NCBI GenBank assembly: GCA_022822905.1
Contig: JAJDYE010000039.1
Span: forward strand, 1-33,260
Origin: Acidimicrobiia bacterium
Lineage (GTDB): Bacteria; Actinomycetota; Acidimicrobiia; Acidimicrobiales; Bin134
DNA length: 33,260 bases
Reading direction: 5' to 3'
Below the pieces are notes generated by a model, which saw only the letters and a list, made by a program, of their open reading frames with translations, had not been told where the DNA came from and searched no databases. Below, piece after piece: positions 18,853 through 26,433 of the stretch; within the stretch, counting starts at the first letter, position 1, and each line of letters opens with the position of its first letter. A program made the translations under genes and the position numbers.

Positions 18853-20462
18853 CGGGGGACGATGTAGCCCGCGTCGTCGCGGTCCCAGGTGTCGGAGGTA
18901 ATGCCCTCCTCGCGGAGCTTGAATTTCTGCACCCGCTCGGAGGGAGTCTTGGGCAGGTCGTCACACCAGCGGACGAACCGGGGGACGGCGAAATGGGCCA
19001 TGCGGGGGATGCAGAAGTCGAGCAACTCGGTCTCGGAGAGCTGGTGGTCGGGTTTGAGCACCACCACGGCCATCACCTCTTCCTCACCCAGTTCAGAGGG
19101 CACGCCGATCACCGCTGACTCCAAGACCGCGTCGCAGGTGTTGATCACCGCCTCCACCTCATAGGAGGAGATGTTCTCGCCCCTGCGGCGCACGCAGTCC
19201 TTCATGCGGTCGATGAAGGTTAGGTAGCCGTCCTCGTCGAGGCGGCCCCGATCCCCGGTGTGGAACCACAGATTGCGGAACGCCTTCACAGTGGCGTCGG
19301 GCATGTCGAAGTAGCTGTCGATCATGATGTGGGGCTTCTTGGGCCTCACCACGATCTCGCCCGCCGTGTTGGGAGGAACCGGCCGGTCTTCGGTATCTAC
19401 TACCTGCACGTGGTACAAAGCCGACTCCCGACCGGCGGTGCCGATCTTGCGCATACCCCGGCGGTTCTCGGTGGTGATGGCCACCTCGGTCATGCCGTAC
19501 ACCTCGCTGAGGTGCACATCGAAGCGCTCCTCGAACGGCTCCCAGATCTCGATTGGGCAAGGGGCGCCGAATCCGTTGCGCACCGGGTTGTCGGCGTCGT
19601 CGGGCCGCTCGGGCTGCTTCCACAGCATCATGATCAGGCCGCCCTGGTAGTTGAAGGCGGTGATCCCGTCAGCCCGGCAGCGGTCCCAGAACCGGCTGGC
19701 CGAGAACCGCCGGTCCATGACGAGCCGGGCGTCGGCCTCCATGGCGCACATCACGCTGGTGTACTTGGCGTTGATGTGGAACAGGGGGAAAGCGGTGTAG
19801 AGCACGTCGTCGGCGTCGTAACCCACCAAATCCACTGTGTGGCGGGCCAGGTTCAGGTTGGCCTCATGGCACAGCATCACGCCCTTGGACGGGCCGGTGG
19901 TGCCCGACGTGTACAAGATCACCGCGGTGTCCCGGTAGTCCACATCGGGCTCGGGAGCGGGGGAGTCGAGGTACAAGTCGGCCAGTTCGTGGACGGTGAC
20001 ATGGCTGGGGAAATCGGGGGTGCCGGTGTCTTCGGTTCCCTCGGCCCGGTTTACCACCACGTGCTCGAGGCCCGGGAGACTCTGGGCCGCCTCGGCGATG
20101 CGGTCGAGGTAGTCGGCATCGCACACCACCGCCGAAGAGCGCGACTGGCTGATCAGATACTCCAGCAGGTGACCCCGGTAGGCCTGGTTGATGGGCACCT
20201 CCACCACCCCGGCCTTGTTCATGGCGAACCAAGCGTCGATGCATTCCAGCGAGTTCTGCATCATCAAACAGGATCGGTCGCCCTGCCCCAGACCGAGCGA
20301 GGCCAAACCGGCGGCCAGTCGGTCGGAGTCCAGATGGACCCCGGCGTAGGTCTTGTCCCGCCCCTCCACGGTGAGGGCCAGCCGGTCACCGTTGGCCTCG
20401 GCCTTGTGGCGGATCCACGCTCCGATAGTGCGCGGGGTGGCGGTGTTGGAGTTCGAGCTCAT
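18849..20462 (-). CDS. Acyl-CoA synthetase (AMP-forming, CaiC-like) with altered catalytic Lys position
   Basis: 537 aa from the ATG at 20462, 11 bases after the aldolase-like gene on the same strand; the open frame reaches further upstream but overlaps that gene. ANL-superfamily signatures are all present: ILYTSGTTGPSKG, YGMTEVAI, HTGDRGRLDEDGYLTFIDRMKD and RRGENISSYEVEAVI. The C-terminal motif usually read as P-x-T-x-G-K is here PKTPSERVQK, so Arg replaces the Lys that catalyses adenylation in most relatives. This may be a subfamily trait or reduce adenylation. Substrate unknown; resembles crotonobetaine/carnitine-CoA ligase-like proteins. Confidence 0.88.
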   Translation of the reverse strand: MSSNSNTATPRTIGAWIRHKAEANGDRLALTVEGRDKTYAGVHLDSDRLAAGLASLGLGQGDRSCLMMQNSLECIDAWFAMNKAGVVEVPINQAYRGHLLEYLISQSRSSAVVCDADYLDRIAEAAQSLPGLEHVVVNRAEGTEDTGTPDFPSHVTVHELADLYLDSPAPEPDVDYRDTAVILYTSGTTGPSKGVMLCHEANLNLARHTVDLVGYDADDVLYTAFPLFHINAKYTSVMCAMEADARLVMDRRFSASRFWDRCRADGITAFNYQGGLIMMLWKQPERPDDADNPVRNGFGAPCPIEIWEPFEERFDVHLSEVYGMTEVAITTENRRGMRKIGTAGRESALYHVQVVDTEDRPVPPNTAGEIVVRPKKPHIMIDSYFDMPDATVKAFRNLWFHTGDRGRLDEDGYLTFIDRMKDCVRRRGENISSYEVEAVINTCDAVLESAVIGVPSELGEEEVMAVVVLKPDHQLSETELLDFCIPRMAHFAVPRFVRWCDDLPKTPSERVQKFKLREEGITSDTWDRDDAGYIVPR

Positions 20463-20473
20463 GGCTGGTCCCG

Positions 20474-21256
20474 TTAGTTCAGCACTTCGGGAGCCTCGCG
20501 CAGCAACCGCCGCACCGCCCCCTCCCAGTAGTACCTCACCGTCATGTGGTGGCTGTTGACCGCGGCCTTCAGGGTGGGGCGCTGGTCGGAGGGCACCGGC
20601 ACCGGGGTTTGGCCGGACTGCATGGCGTCGTAGTTGAGGCGGCATACCCGCTCGAAGTTGGAGGCCCGGTAGACGGCCTGCTCGGTGGTCTCACCGGCGA
20701 TGAGCACCCCGTGGTTGGCCAGGATCACCGCAGTGGCGCTCCCTACCGCGTCGGCCATCTCCTGGCCCCCGGCAGCGTCGTCCACCCCGCCGGTGTAGGT
20801 GCCGAACAGGGCGATGTCGCCGTCGAACATGCAGGCCTGCTGATCGGTGATCTCGGGCAGCTTGTGCATGGTGGACAGCAGGCTGCCGTAGTAGGGGTGG
20901 TTGTGGATCACCACTCGGGCATCAGGGCGGGCCCGGTGCATCTCGGTGTGGATGAACACCGCCGGGGTGACGTCCCAGAGACCTTCCAGCACCTCGCCGT
21001 CGGCGTTAATCATCAAGATGTCGGAGGCGGTGATCTCGTTCCACCACAGCCCGTAGGGGGTACACCACATGGAGCCGTCGTCGGCGTCGTCTCGCACCAC
21101 CGTGATGTGTCCGGCCACATCCAGGGCGTATCCCTCGGCATCGAGGATGCGGGCGGCGCAGGCGATCTTCTGGGGTGCGGTGAGCGGCTGGTCGAGTCCG
21201 GGCATCACCCGGGGAAATCCGCTTTGTCCGGCGATGGCTTCGTCTAGCTTGCCCAT
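20474..21256 (-). CDS. Class II aldolase/adducin-like protein
   Basis: 260 aa, the normal size of this family. The zinc ligands expected for class II (fuculose-phosphate-type) aldolases are visible as H118 and H120 in VVIHNHP and H182 in ANHGVL, with the acid E105 in IHTEMH. Family chemistry is retro-aldol cleavage or a decarboxylase/epimerase variant; many members in catabolic clusters are uncharacterised. It lies directly upstream of the CaiC-like ligase on the same strand and divergent from the VOC gene. GGGA abuts the ATG, so the exact start is a little uncertain; M18 is an alternative. Confidence 0.85.
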   Translation of the reverse strand: MGKLDEAIAGQSGFPRVMPGLDQPLTAPQKIACAARILDAEGYALDVAGHITVVRDDADDGSMWCTPYGLWWNEITASDILMINADGEVLEGLWDVTPAVFIHTEMHRARPDARVVIHNHPYYGSLLSTMHKLPEITDQQACMFDGDIALFGTYTGGVDDAAGGQEMADAVGSATAVILANHGVLIAGETTEQAVYRASNFERVCRLNYDAMQSGQTPVPVPSDQRPTLKAAVNSHHMTVRYYWEGAVRRLLREAPEVLN

Positions 21257-21277
21257 TCCCTGCTAGATAGCACACTT

Positions 21278-21287
21278 GGAAGCTTCC
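21278..21287. promoter_or_regulatory. 10-bp palindrome in divergent gap
   Basis: GGAAGCTTCC is a perfect palindrome near the middle of the 64-bp gap between the aldolase-like and VOC genes. Both directions would be affected by a protein bound here. It could be chance, as it contains a HindIII-type hexamer. Confidence 0.3.
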
Positions 21288-21320
21288 CAAAGAATGTGAG
21301 AGCACCGGAAGGGGCGAGCT

Positions 21321-21905
21321 ATGGGCTGGAGAACGATGGGCGAGGCCGGGTATCCGGCCGGTTTGGAGGCCAATCCGGCCGTGTCGCCTCGCATTCAACG
21401 CTGGGATCACATCGGGATCGCGGTGCGCTCAATTGAGGACGCGGTGCCGCTGTTTCGAGATGTGTTCGGCGGGCAGTTTGTGATGGGGGGCGACGACATA
21501 CCGCTGGATATCCGCACCGCCATGTTCAAGCTGCCCGACACCGTCAAGGTGGAGCTGCTGGAGCCCCTAAACGAGCAGAGCTACCTGCACCGCTTTATCG
21601 AGAAGCACGGCGAGGGGTTCCACCACGTGACCATCTTCGTGGACGACGTGGAAGCCACCATCGTGGACTTGGAGGCCGCCGGCTATGAGGTGGTGGACAC
21701 TGAGCTGCGCGAGCCGCACTGGCGGGAGACCTATGTGCGGCCCCGGTCAGGGCACGGTTGCCTGTTCCAGATCGTGGACTCGACCATCGACTGGCTGGAG
21801 CCCCATCCCTACTGCACGGTGGAGGATGTGATCGCCGGCAAGTGGCGCTGGTGGAGGAGCCAAATCTGGCACATCGACCAACTGCCCGACGGCTATAGCG
21901 AATGA
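21321..21905 (+). CDS. VOC superfamily protein (methylmalonyl-CoA epimerase/glyoxalase-like)
   Basis: 194 aa. Two beta-alpha-beta-beta-beta modules: the first starts RWDHIGIAVRSIEDAV (H30), the second GFHHVTIFVDDVEATI (H102). Potential metal ligands are H30, E78, H102 and Q150, similar in spacing to methylmalonyl-CoA epimerase, although Q at the last position and E at the second are swapped relative to that enzyme. An extra 40-residue C-terminal tail (EPHPYCTVEDV...QLPDGYSE) is present. AAGGGG precedes the ATG. Probable role is epimerisation or lyase chemistry on a CoA or lactone intermediate; a dioxygenase cannot be excluded. Confidence 0.8.
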   Translation: MGWRTMGEAGYPAGLEANPAVSPRIQRWDHIGIAVRSIEDAVPLFRDVFGGQFVMGGDDIPLDIRTAMFKLPDTVKVELLEPLNEQSYLHRFIEKHGEGFHHVTIFVDDVEATIVDLEAAGYEVVDTELREPHWRETYVRPRSGHGCLFQIVDSTIDWLEPHPYCTVEDVIAGKWRWWRSQIWHIDQLPDGYSE

Positions 21906-21924
21906 TTCCCCGGTGGGTGGCGGG

Positions 21925-23565
21925 TCATAGCCCCAGTTCGGCTTGGAGTTTTTCGGCGAGGCGGAATTTTTGGATTTTGGTGGCGGACATGGGCCATTCG
22001 TTGGGGGCGACGAACTGGACGTGGCGGGGGATCTTGAAGCTGGCGATCTGGCCTCGGCAGAACTCGATCAGCTCGTCCTCGGTGGCCTCCGCCCCGGGCT
22101 TGAGCTCGACGAAGGCGGCGGGTATCTCGGAGTACTTCTCGTCGGGCAGGGGCACCACTTGGGCGATGGCCACCGCCGGGTGGGTCTGAAGGTAGCTCTC
22201 GATCTCCACCGCGGCCACGTTCTCGCCGCCCACCTTGAGCATGTCCTTGGTGCGGCCTAGATAGCTGATGCGCCCGTCGGGGTCGAGCGAGCCGATGTCG
22301 CCGGTGAAGAACCAGCCCTCGTCGTCGAAGCACTCGGCGTTCTTCTCCGGGTCTTTGTGGTATCCCTCGAACACGTTGTAGCCCCGCACCCAGATCTCGC
22401 CTGCCTGGTGGGGCTCGGCGAGCGTTTCTCGGGTTTCAAGATCCTTGATCTTGACCTCGATGCCCCGGAACGGGCGGCCCGACGACACTGCCCAGGTCTC
22501 CGGCGGGTCTTCAGGGCCGGAGAAGGCCACCACGCCGCCGCACTCGGTGAGGCCGTAGGCGTTCATATGGCGGGCCCAGGGGAGCAGGGCGTGGATGGCC
22601 CGCAGGGCGTCGGGAGGTGCCACGTTGTTCACCAGTCGGATGCGCTGGAACTCGTCGGAGTCCCAGTCGGGGTGATTGATCATGGCCTGGGTTACCGGCG
22701 GGAAAGTGGAAAAGCACACGGTGGCCTTCTCGTCGCGCATCTGGGCGATGGCCTGGGCCGGGTCGAAGTGGGTGATGGTGACGTAGGACGACCCGGCGTC
22801 GAGGCAGCCGATGAGCGGAAGGATCGAGCTCATGTGGAACAGGGGGAGTGGATCCCAGAACACGTCGGTGTCGGTCAACTCGAACCGGGTCCGACAGGCG
22901 GTGACCGCAGTGCGCACCAGAGATTCGTGGTTCAGGGGGCAGCCCTTGGGCTCGGCGGTGGTGCCCGAGGTGTAGATCATCAGGGCCTCGTCTCGGATGG
23001 CCACCTGGCTGCGGAGCAGTTCCACCTCGTCGTCGGTGGCCTGCTCAGCGAGCGCCTCGAATGCCCCTCGGTCCACCATCCCGGCGGGGGAGGTGCTGCC
23101 CAACAGCACCACTGCCTTCAATTCGGGGGCGACGTCGAGATCGAGATTGGCCGGGTCGGGCGCCTCGGCCAAGCCGGGCAGGCAGTCGTGAAGGATCACC
23201 ACGTAGTCGGTGAACTGGTCGATGATGTCGCTGGTCACCAGCACCTTCAGATCAGCGTTCTCGGTGACATAGGCCAGCTCCCGCCCCTTGAAGCGGGCAT
23301 TGATGGGAACCGGAACGGCACCGATGAGAGAGGCGCCGAACATCACCTCGATGAAGTCCATGCAGTTGGGCATGAGGATCCCCACCCGGTCCTGAGGCCG
23401 AACCCCCAGCCCCAACAGCGACCGAGCCGACCGCCGGGCCGCGTCCTCCAACGACGCAAAGCTGTGCCGCGTGTCCGGGAAAACCACCGCGTCCTGGCTT
23501 CCGTACAGCGTCGACCCCCGCACCACCAGATCGCCATACGTGGTCACATCAACCCAAGTGCTCAT
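21925..23565 (-). CDS. Acyl-CoA synthetase (AMP-forming, FadD3-like class)
   Basis: 546 aa from the ATG at 23565, preceded by ACGGGG. A GTG six codons upstream (23583) is an alternative start. It contains MIYTSGTTAEPKGCPLNH, YGLTECGG, FFTGDIGSLDPDGRISYLGRTKDM and GGENVAAVEIESYL. The C-terminal Lys is kept in the variant MSATKIQKFRL. It converges on the VOC gene with a 19-bp gap. FadD3-type ligases activate the steroid C/D-ring propanoate, which would fit the IpdAB-like genes nearby, but that specificity is only a suggestion. Confidence 0.9.
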   Translation of the reverse strand: MSTWVDVTTYGDLVVRGSTLYGSQDAVVFPDTRHSFASLEDAARRSARSLLGLGVRPQDRVGILMPNCMDFIEVMFGASLIGAVPVPINARFKGRELAYVTENADLKVLVTSDIIDQFTDYVVILHDCLPGLAEAPDPANLDLDVAPELKAVVLLGSTSPAGMVDRGAFEALAEQATDDEVELLRSQVAIRDEALMIYTSGTTAEPKGCPLNHESLVRTAVTACRTRFELTDTDVFWDPLPLFHMSSILPLIGCLDAGSSYVTITHFDPAQAIAQMRDEKATVCFSTFPPVTQAMINHPDWDSDEFQRIRLVNNVAPPDALRAIHALLPWARHMNAYGLTECGGVVAFSGPEDPPETWAVSSGRPFRGIEVKIKDLETRETLAEPHQAGEIWVRGYNVFEGYHKDPEKNAECFDDEGWFFTGDIGSLDPDGRISYLGRTKDMLKVGGENVAAVEIESYLQTHPAVAIAQVVPLPDEKYSEIPAAFVELKPGAEATEDELIEFCRGQIASFKIPRHVQFVAPNEWPMSATKIQKFRLAEKLQAELGL

Positions 23566-23643
23566 CCCCGTAGCTTCGCGCACCTATCCGGTGGTTTGCC
23601 CTGCCGTGAGCGACTGGGATCGAAAAATGTATAGGTACTTATC

Positions 23644-23666
23644 AAAAATCGGCTATTTTTGTCGTA
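23644..23666 (+). promoter_or_regulatory. AT-rich inverted repeat and leaderless -10 before the DUF4143 gene
   Basis: AAAAAT-CGGCT-ATTTTT (23644-23660) is a perfect 6-bp inverted repeat in an AT-rich patch unlike the flanks. It contains TATTTT (23654-23659), a TANNNT-type -10 ending 7 nt before the ATG at 23667. This suggests a leaderless transcript with a possible operator over the promoter. Confidence 0.4.
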
Positions 23667-24815
23667 ATGGTGTACAGAAGACTGCTACCGGTGCCGGAGC
23701 GGAGTTTCTTTCTGTTCGGAGTGCGAGGGGTTGGCAAGAGCACCTGGGTGCGCATGATGCTCCCCGACGCAACGCGCTTCGACCTGCTTGACGAGGCGCT
23801 GTTCACCGATCTGATGGGCAATCCAGCCCTGTTCGGGAACCTCTTGTCCGGCATCAAGCCGGGAGAATGGGTGGTGGTAGACGAAGTGCAGCGCATTCCC
23901 GCCCTGCTGAACGAGGTCCACCGGCAGATTGAAGAACGGGGAGTGCGGTTCGCCCTGCTGGGTTCCAGTGCCCGCAAGCTCAAGACTGCTGGCACGAACC
24001 TGCTTGCCGGACGGGCAGCTCGCAAAGCCATGTACCCGCTCACTCCGGCAGAGCTGGGGGACGATTTTGATCTGGGTGACGTTCTGCGGTTCGGCACGAT
24101 TCCACTGGTATGGGCGGCCGAAGACCGACGCGAGGTGTTGGAGAGCTATACCCAGCTCTATCTCCGAGAGGAAATCCGGGCCGAAGCCGCGGTTCGAAAC
24201 CTGCCCGGTTTTGTGCGGTTCCTGCCGGTGGCCGCGCTGATGCATGCCCAGACGGTCAACGTGTCCAGCCTGGCCCGAGATACCGGGGTAGCCCGCCCCA
24301 CGGTGGCGGGCTATCTGGAAGTGCTAGAGGACACCCTGCTCGCTACCCGGTTAGATGCGTTCGAGGCCAAGCTTCGGGTTCGCGAGAGAAAGCGTCCCAA
24401 GCTCTACTGGGTTGATCCCGGGTTAGTGAGGGCGATCAAACGCCAACTCGGCCCGGTTGCTGCTGAGGAACGCGGGGCTCTGCTGGAGGGGTGGGTATAT
24501 GGATTGCTCAGGGCCCACAATGAGACCCAGCAGGTGTTTGACGCCATCGCCTATTGGTCCCCAGTCGAGTCCGACGCCGAGGTCGACTTCGTGCTCACCC
24601 GCGACAACGAGCATCTCGCCCTCGAGGTCAAGGCCGCAGCTACCTACAACACCAGCATGCTCAAGGGCCTCCGAGCCATCGACGGGCTTCCCGGCCTAGC
24701 CCGTCGCATCCTCATCTATAACGGCCCCCACGAATTCCAAACCGAAGACGGCATCCACGTCTGGCCCATAGATCGTTTCCACAATGCTCTGGCCGAAGAC
24801 GGACTGTGGCCGTGA
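23667..24815 (+). CDS. DUF4143-type AAA ATPase
   Basis: 382 aa, typical of the widespread AAA_14/DUF4143 proteins. Walker A GVRGVGKST (residues 18-26), Walker B VVVDEVQR (D72, E73), a sensor-like LLGSSARKL and a short helix-turn-helix-like segment (VSSLARDTGVARPTVAGYLEVLEDT). The C-terminal DUF4143 domain has the nuclease-like pattern SDAEVDFVL...LALEVKAA, similar to PD-(D/E)XK folds. The cellular role of the family is not established; members are common in accessory regions of bacteria and archaea. It is a monocistronic gene at the left edge of the defence-like island. Confidence 0.87.
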   Translation: MVYRRLLPVPERSFFLFGVRGVGKSTWVRMMLPDATRFDLLDEALFTDLMGNPALFGNLLSGIKPGEWVVVDEVQRIPALLNEVHRQIEERGVRFALLGSSARKLKTAGTNLLAGRAARKAMYPLTPAELGDDFDLGDVLRFGTIPLVWAAEDRREVLESYTQLYLREEIRAEAAVRNLPGFVRFLPVAALMHAQTVNVSSLARDTGVARPTVAGYLEVLEDTLLATRLDAFEAKLRVRERKRPKLYWVDPGLVRAIKRQLGPVAAEERGALLEGWVYGLLRAHNETQQVFDAIAYWSPVESDAEVDFVLTRDNEHLALEVKAAATYNTSMLKGLRAIDGLPGLARRILIYNGPHEFQTEDGIHVWPIDRFHNALAEDGLWP

Positions 24816-24899
24816 GCCTTGGTGATGTCAACCAACTCGTCACAGCACAAGGGGTGGATCTAACGGCGAAATCAGATCCTAGAAATCCCCTAAATCTCT

Positions 24900-24918
24900 T
24901 CTACCATTATGGTAGAGT
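24900..24918 (+). promoter_or_regulatory. Toxin-antitoxin operator palindrome overlapping a leaderless -10
   Basis: TCTACCAT-T-ATGGTAGA (24900-24916) is a perfect 17-bp palindrome. It overlaps TAGAGT (24913-24918), a TANNNT-type -10 ending 6 nt before the antitoxin ATG at 24925. Ribbon-helix-helix antitoxins normally repress their own operon at exactly such sites, so autoregulation is likely. Confidence 0.7.
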
Positions 24919-24924
24919 CCCTGC

Positions 24925-25143
24925 ATGGACCTGAATATCAAAGATCTCGATGATGATGTTGGGCGGCGATTGCGAGAGCAGGCAAAGGCCGCAGGGCTAT
25001 CAGTGCAACAGCATTTGCGAAACGAGCTGACTCGCATCGCGTCACGCCTGTCACCTGCTGAATTGTCCGGCGATTACCCACCGATGGACCGTTCAGAGTT
25101 CGAATCCATCCGGCAGCAACTCCGCGACCTAGATGCCCAGTAG
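24925..25143 (+). CDS. Ribbon-helix-helix antitoxin (FitA/VapB-like)
   Basis: 72 aa. The N-terminal half (LNIKDLDDDVGRRLREQAKA, then SVQQHLRNELTRIA) is a ribbon-helix-helix DNA-binding domain: one beta strand and two helices. The C-terminal half, with MDRSEFESIRQQLRDLD, is the usual toxin-binding tail. The last 11 bases overlap the PIN-domain gene, as is common for VapBC/FitAB pairs. Binding to the upstream palindrome and neutralisation of the toxin follow from the family. Confidence 0.88.
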   Translation: MDLNIKDLDDDVGRRLREQAKAAGLSVQQHLRNELTRIASRLSPAELSGDYPPMDRSEFESIRQQLRDLDAQ

Positions 25144-25507
25144 CGTCGTCTGCGACGCCGGGGGAGTGCTGGCTGTAGCTGGTGTGCTTAAGGGGGCAGT
25201 GCCAGTTGGCGCAGAGTTCCTGGCTCTGGATTGGTCAGCCATGACCGTTGGTCGCTTTGTGGCAGCTCGCCATGAGGGCAATCCGGAGAGGGTTCAAGTA
25301 GAGATCGGGCTTGCTCTATCTGCTGTACACGAATGGTTCCCGGTTCGCTCTCTGGTGGCAGAGACCATCTCGCGGGCCGGTATAGGAGCAGTGGACGCTC
25401 TTGACTCATGGTCCGCCCTCGTGCTCGCCGAACATCTTGATTTGCCGTTGTTCACTGCTTCAGATGAAGTCTCCAGCTCCCGCATTGAGATACACCGACC
25501 CTGGTAA
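25133..25507 (+). CDS. PIN-domain toxin (VapC/FitB-like), possibly degenerate
   Basis: 124 aa. The PIN-type first strand VVCDAGGVL has the metal-binding D8. The later motif AVDALDSWSALVLAEHLDLPLFTASDE has D88 and D111 at the places of the other conserved acids. The second acidic residue usually found near residue 40 (an ...E-[VI]-x-N/R pattern) appears to be Gly (TVGRFVAAR, G40), so catalytic strength is uncertain. VapC-type toxins are RNases that cut tRNA or rRNA. It overlaps the antitoxin gene by 11 bases. Confidence 0.8.
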   Translation: MPSSVVCDAGGVLAVAGVLKGAVPVGAEFLALDWSAMTVGRFVAARHEGNPERVQVEIGLALSAVHEWFPVRSLVAETISRAGIGAVDALDSWSALVLAEHLDLPLFTASDEVSSSRIEIHRPW

Positions 25508-25513
25508 GTGCCC

Positions 25514-25541
25514 GCTGAGCCTCTAGAGTCGAACTCTCAGC
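25514..25541. terminator. Weak inverted repeat at the convergent 3' ends
   Basis: GCTGAG (25514-25519) and CTCAGC (25536-25541) form a 6-bp stem enclosing CCTCTAGAG. It spans the 15-bp gap between the PIN gene and the convergent unknown gene. There is no U-run. Confidence 0.3.
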
Positions 25542-26314
25542 CGGTAGGCATCCCTTCCTCCGAGATATTCATAGTATTGCTCACCGTGAGTGGCGAGGAG
25601 ATCGTCGATGGCTGCGAGATCGGATGCCGACGCGGTGGCCTGACCGCTTCTGATGGCATGGCGAGCTTCCAAGAGGCCGCCGAGGCCGTATTCGGTGTCA
25701 GGCATGAACACCGCGGGTCCGGCAAATTTGTCCATCTGCTCGATGACAGGAAGCACGATGGCGGCCAATTCAGCGCTGAGTGGCATGAACCCGTCGTCTC
25801 GCGCGTTCCGGTAAGCAGCCGCCAACAGTGCCAAGCTCATCCTCTCCAGCAGGATGGGCGGGAACCACATGGTTGCGATGCAATCTGCTCCTTCGGGTGT
25901 GGATTCTCCAGATCGCGTTGAAACCCGCACTCCTTCAAATTCGCCTGACTTTGAGAAGAGCGCCCGTACATCGTCTTCTCTGGGGTACCAGTAGCCCGGC
26001 TCCACCGACTCCAACCGGAGCCTGCCTGCCAGTTGCACCAACTCTTCGACGTTTTCTGGATCGGCGTAACTCACAGCCCTCTGGAAGGTGTACTCGGGCA
26101 TGTTCTCAATCACGGTCATCCAGAAAAAGAAGTGCTCTGAGGGAAAAAGACGCTCTGTCGAGACGCGACCATTGGGCAGTCGCGTGACCCCGTACTCCAT
26201 GACCGTGACGGCGGGGAGCCTGACCGCCACTTCGGGCATGACCAGGGCACGGGCGTACCGAGACGCCAGAGTTGATGATATTGGGATAGCCGGCGCGGGC
26301 GCGATTGCCGTCAT
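25523..26314 (-). CDS. Unrecognised protein, 263 aa
   Basis: I do not recognise a family. The frame is intact and has normal high-GC codon use. No signal peptide, transmembrane helix or Cys cluster is visible. Notable stretches are LPSEHF-type aromatic residues around 57-66 (LFPSEHFFFWMTVIENM), a tandem-acid region (ADPENVEELVQLAGRL), and a C-terminal half that looks helical (ERMSLALLAAAYRNARDDGF, LSAELAAIVLPVIEQMDKF). The ATG at 26314 is preceded by TAGGAT with exactly 6 nt between (26321-26326 on the plus strand), a leaderless -10, which supports this start. It is divergent from the HNH gene and convergent with the toxin gene. Confidence 0.6.
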   Translation of the reverse strand: MTAIAPAPAIPISSTLASRYARALVMPEVAVRLPAVTVMEYGVTRLPNGRVSTERLFPSEHFFFWMTVIENMPEYTFQRAVSYADPENVEELVQLAGRLRLESVEPGYWYPREDDVRALFSKSGEFEGVRVSTRSGESTPEGADCIATMWFPPILLERMSLALLAAAYRNARDDGFMPLSAELAAIVLPVIEQMDKFAGPAVFMPDTEYGLGGLLEARHAIRSGQATASASDLAAIDDLLATHGEQYYEYLGGRDAYRLRVRL

Positions 26315-26320
26315 GGGCTG

Positions 26321-26326
26321 ATCCTA
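26321..26326 (-). promoter_or_regulatory. Candidate leaderless -10 (TAGGAT) of the unknown gene
   Basis: On the minus strand TAGGAT ends 6 nt before the ATG at 26314. It matches the TANNNT spacing seen at several other starts in this window. Confidence 0.4.
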
Positions 26327-26421
26327 TGAGCGGCCTCGCCTCCCGCGCCGGCTGAGCAGGCAATTTGGCTGATTTCAGAGGTGCGGTAGGCCGTATCATG
26401 TGGCCACGAGCAACAGCCGGC

Positions 26422-26427
26422 TACGTT
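26422..26427 (+). promoter_or_regulatory. Candidate leaderless -10 (TACGTT) of the HNH gene
   Basis: TACGTT ends 6 nt before a GTG at 26434. This was used to prefer that start over the longer in-frame ATG at 26398 (preceded by GGTAGG) and TTG at 26365. Confidence 0.4.
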
Positions 26428-26433
26428 GGCAGG

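Noticed and set aside
19260..20477. Plus-strand frame opposite the CaiC-like ligase
   Set aside because: All ligase motifs are on the minus strand; the plus frame has Gly/Val/His-rich shadow composition and no start signal.
26365..26433. Longer N-terminus of the HNH protein (TTG 26365 or ATG 26398)
   Set aside because: Possible, but the extension is not domain-like and the -10/GTG spacing at 26434 fits the leaderless pattern of neighbouring genes better.
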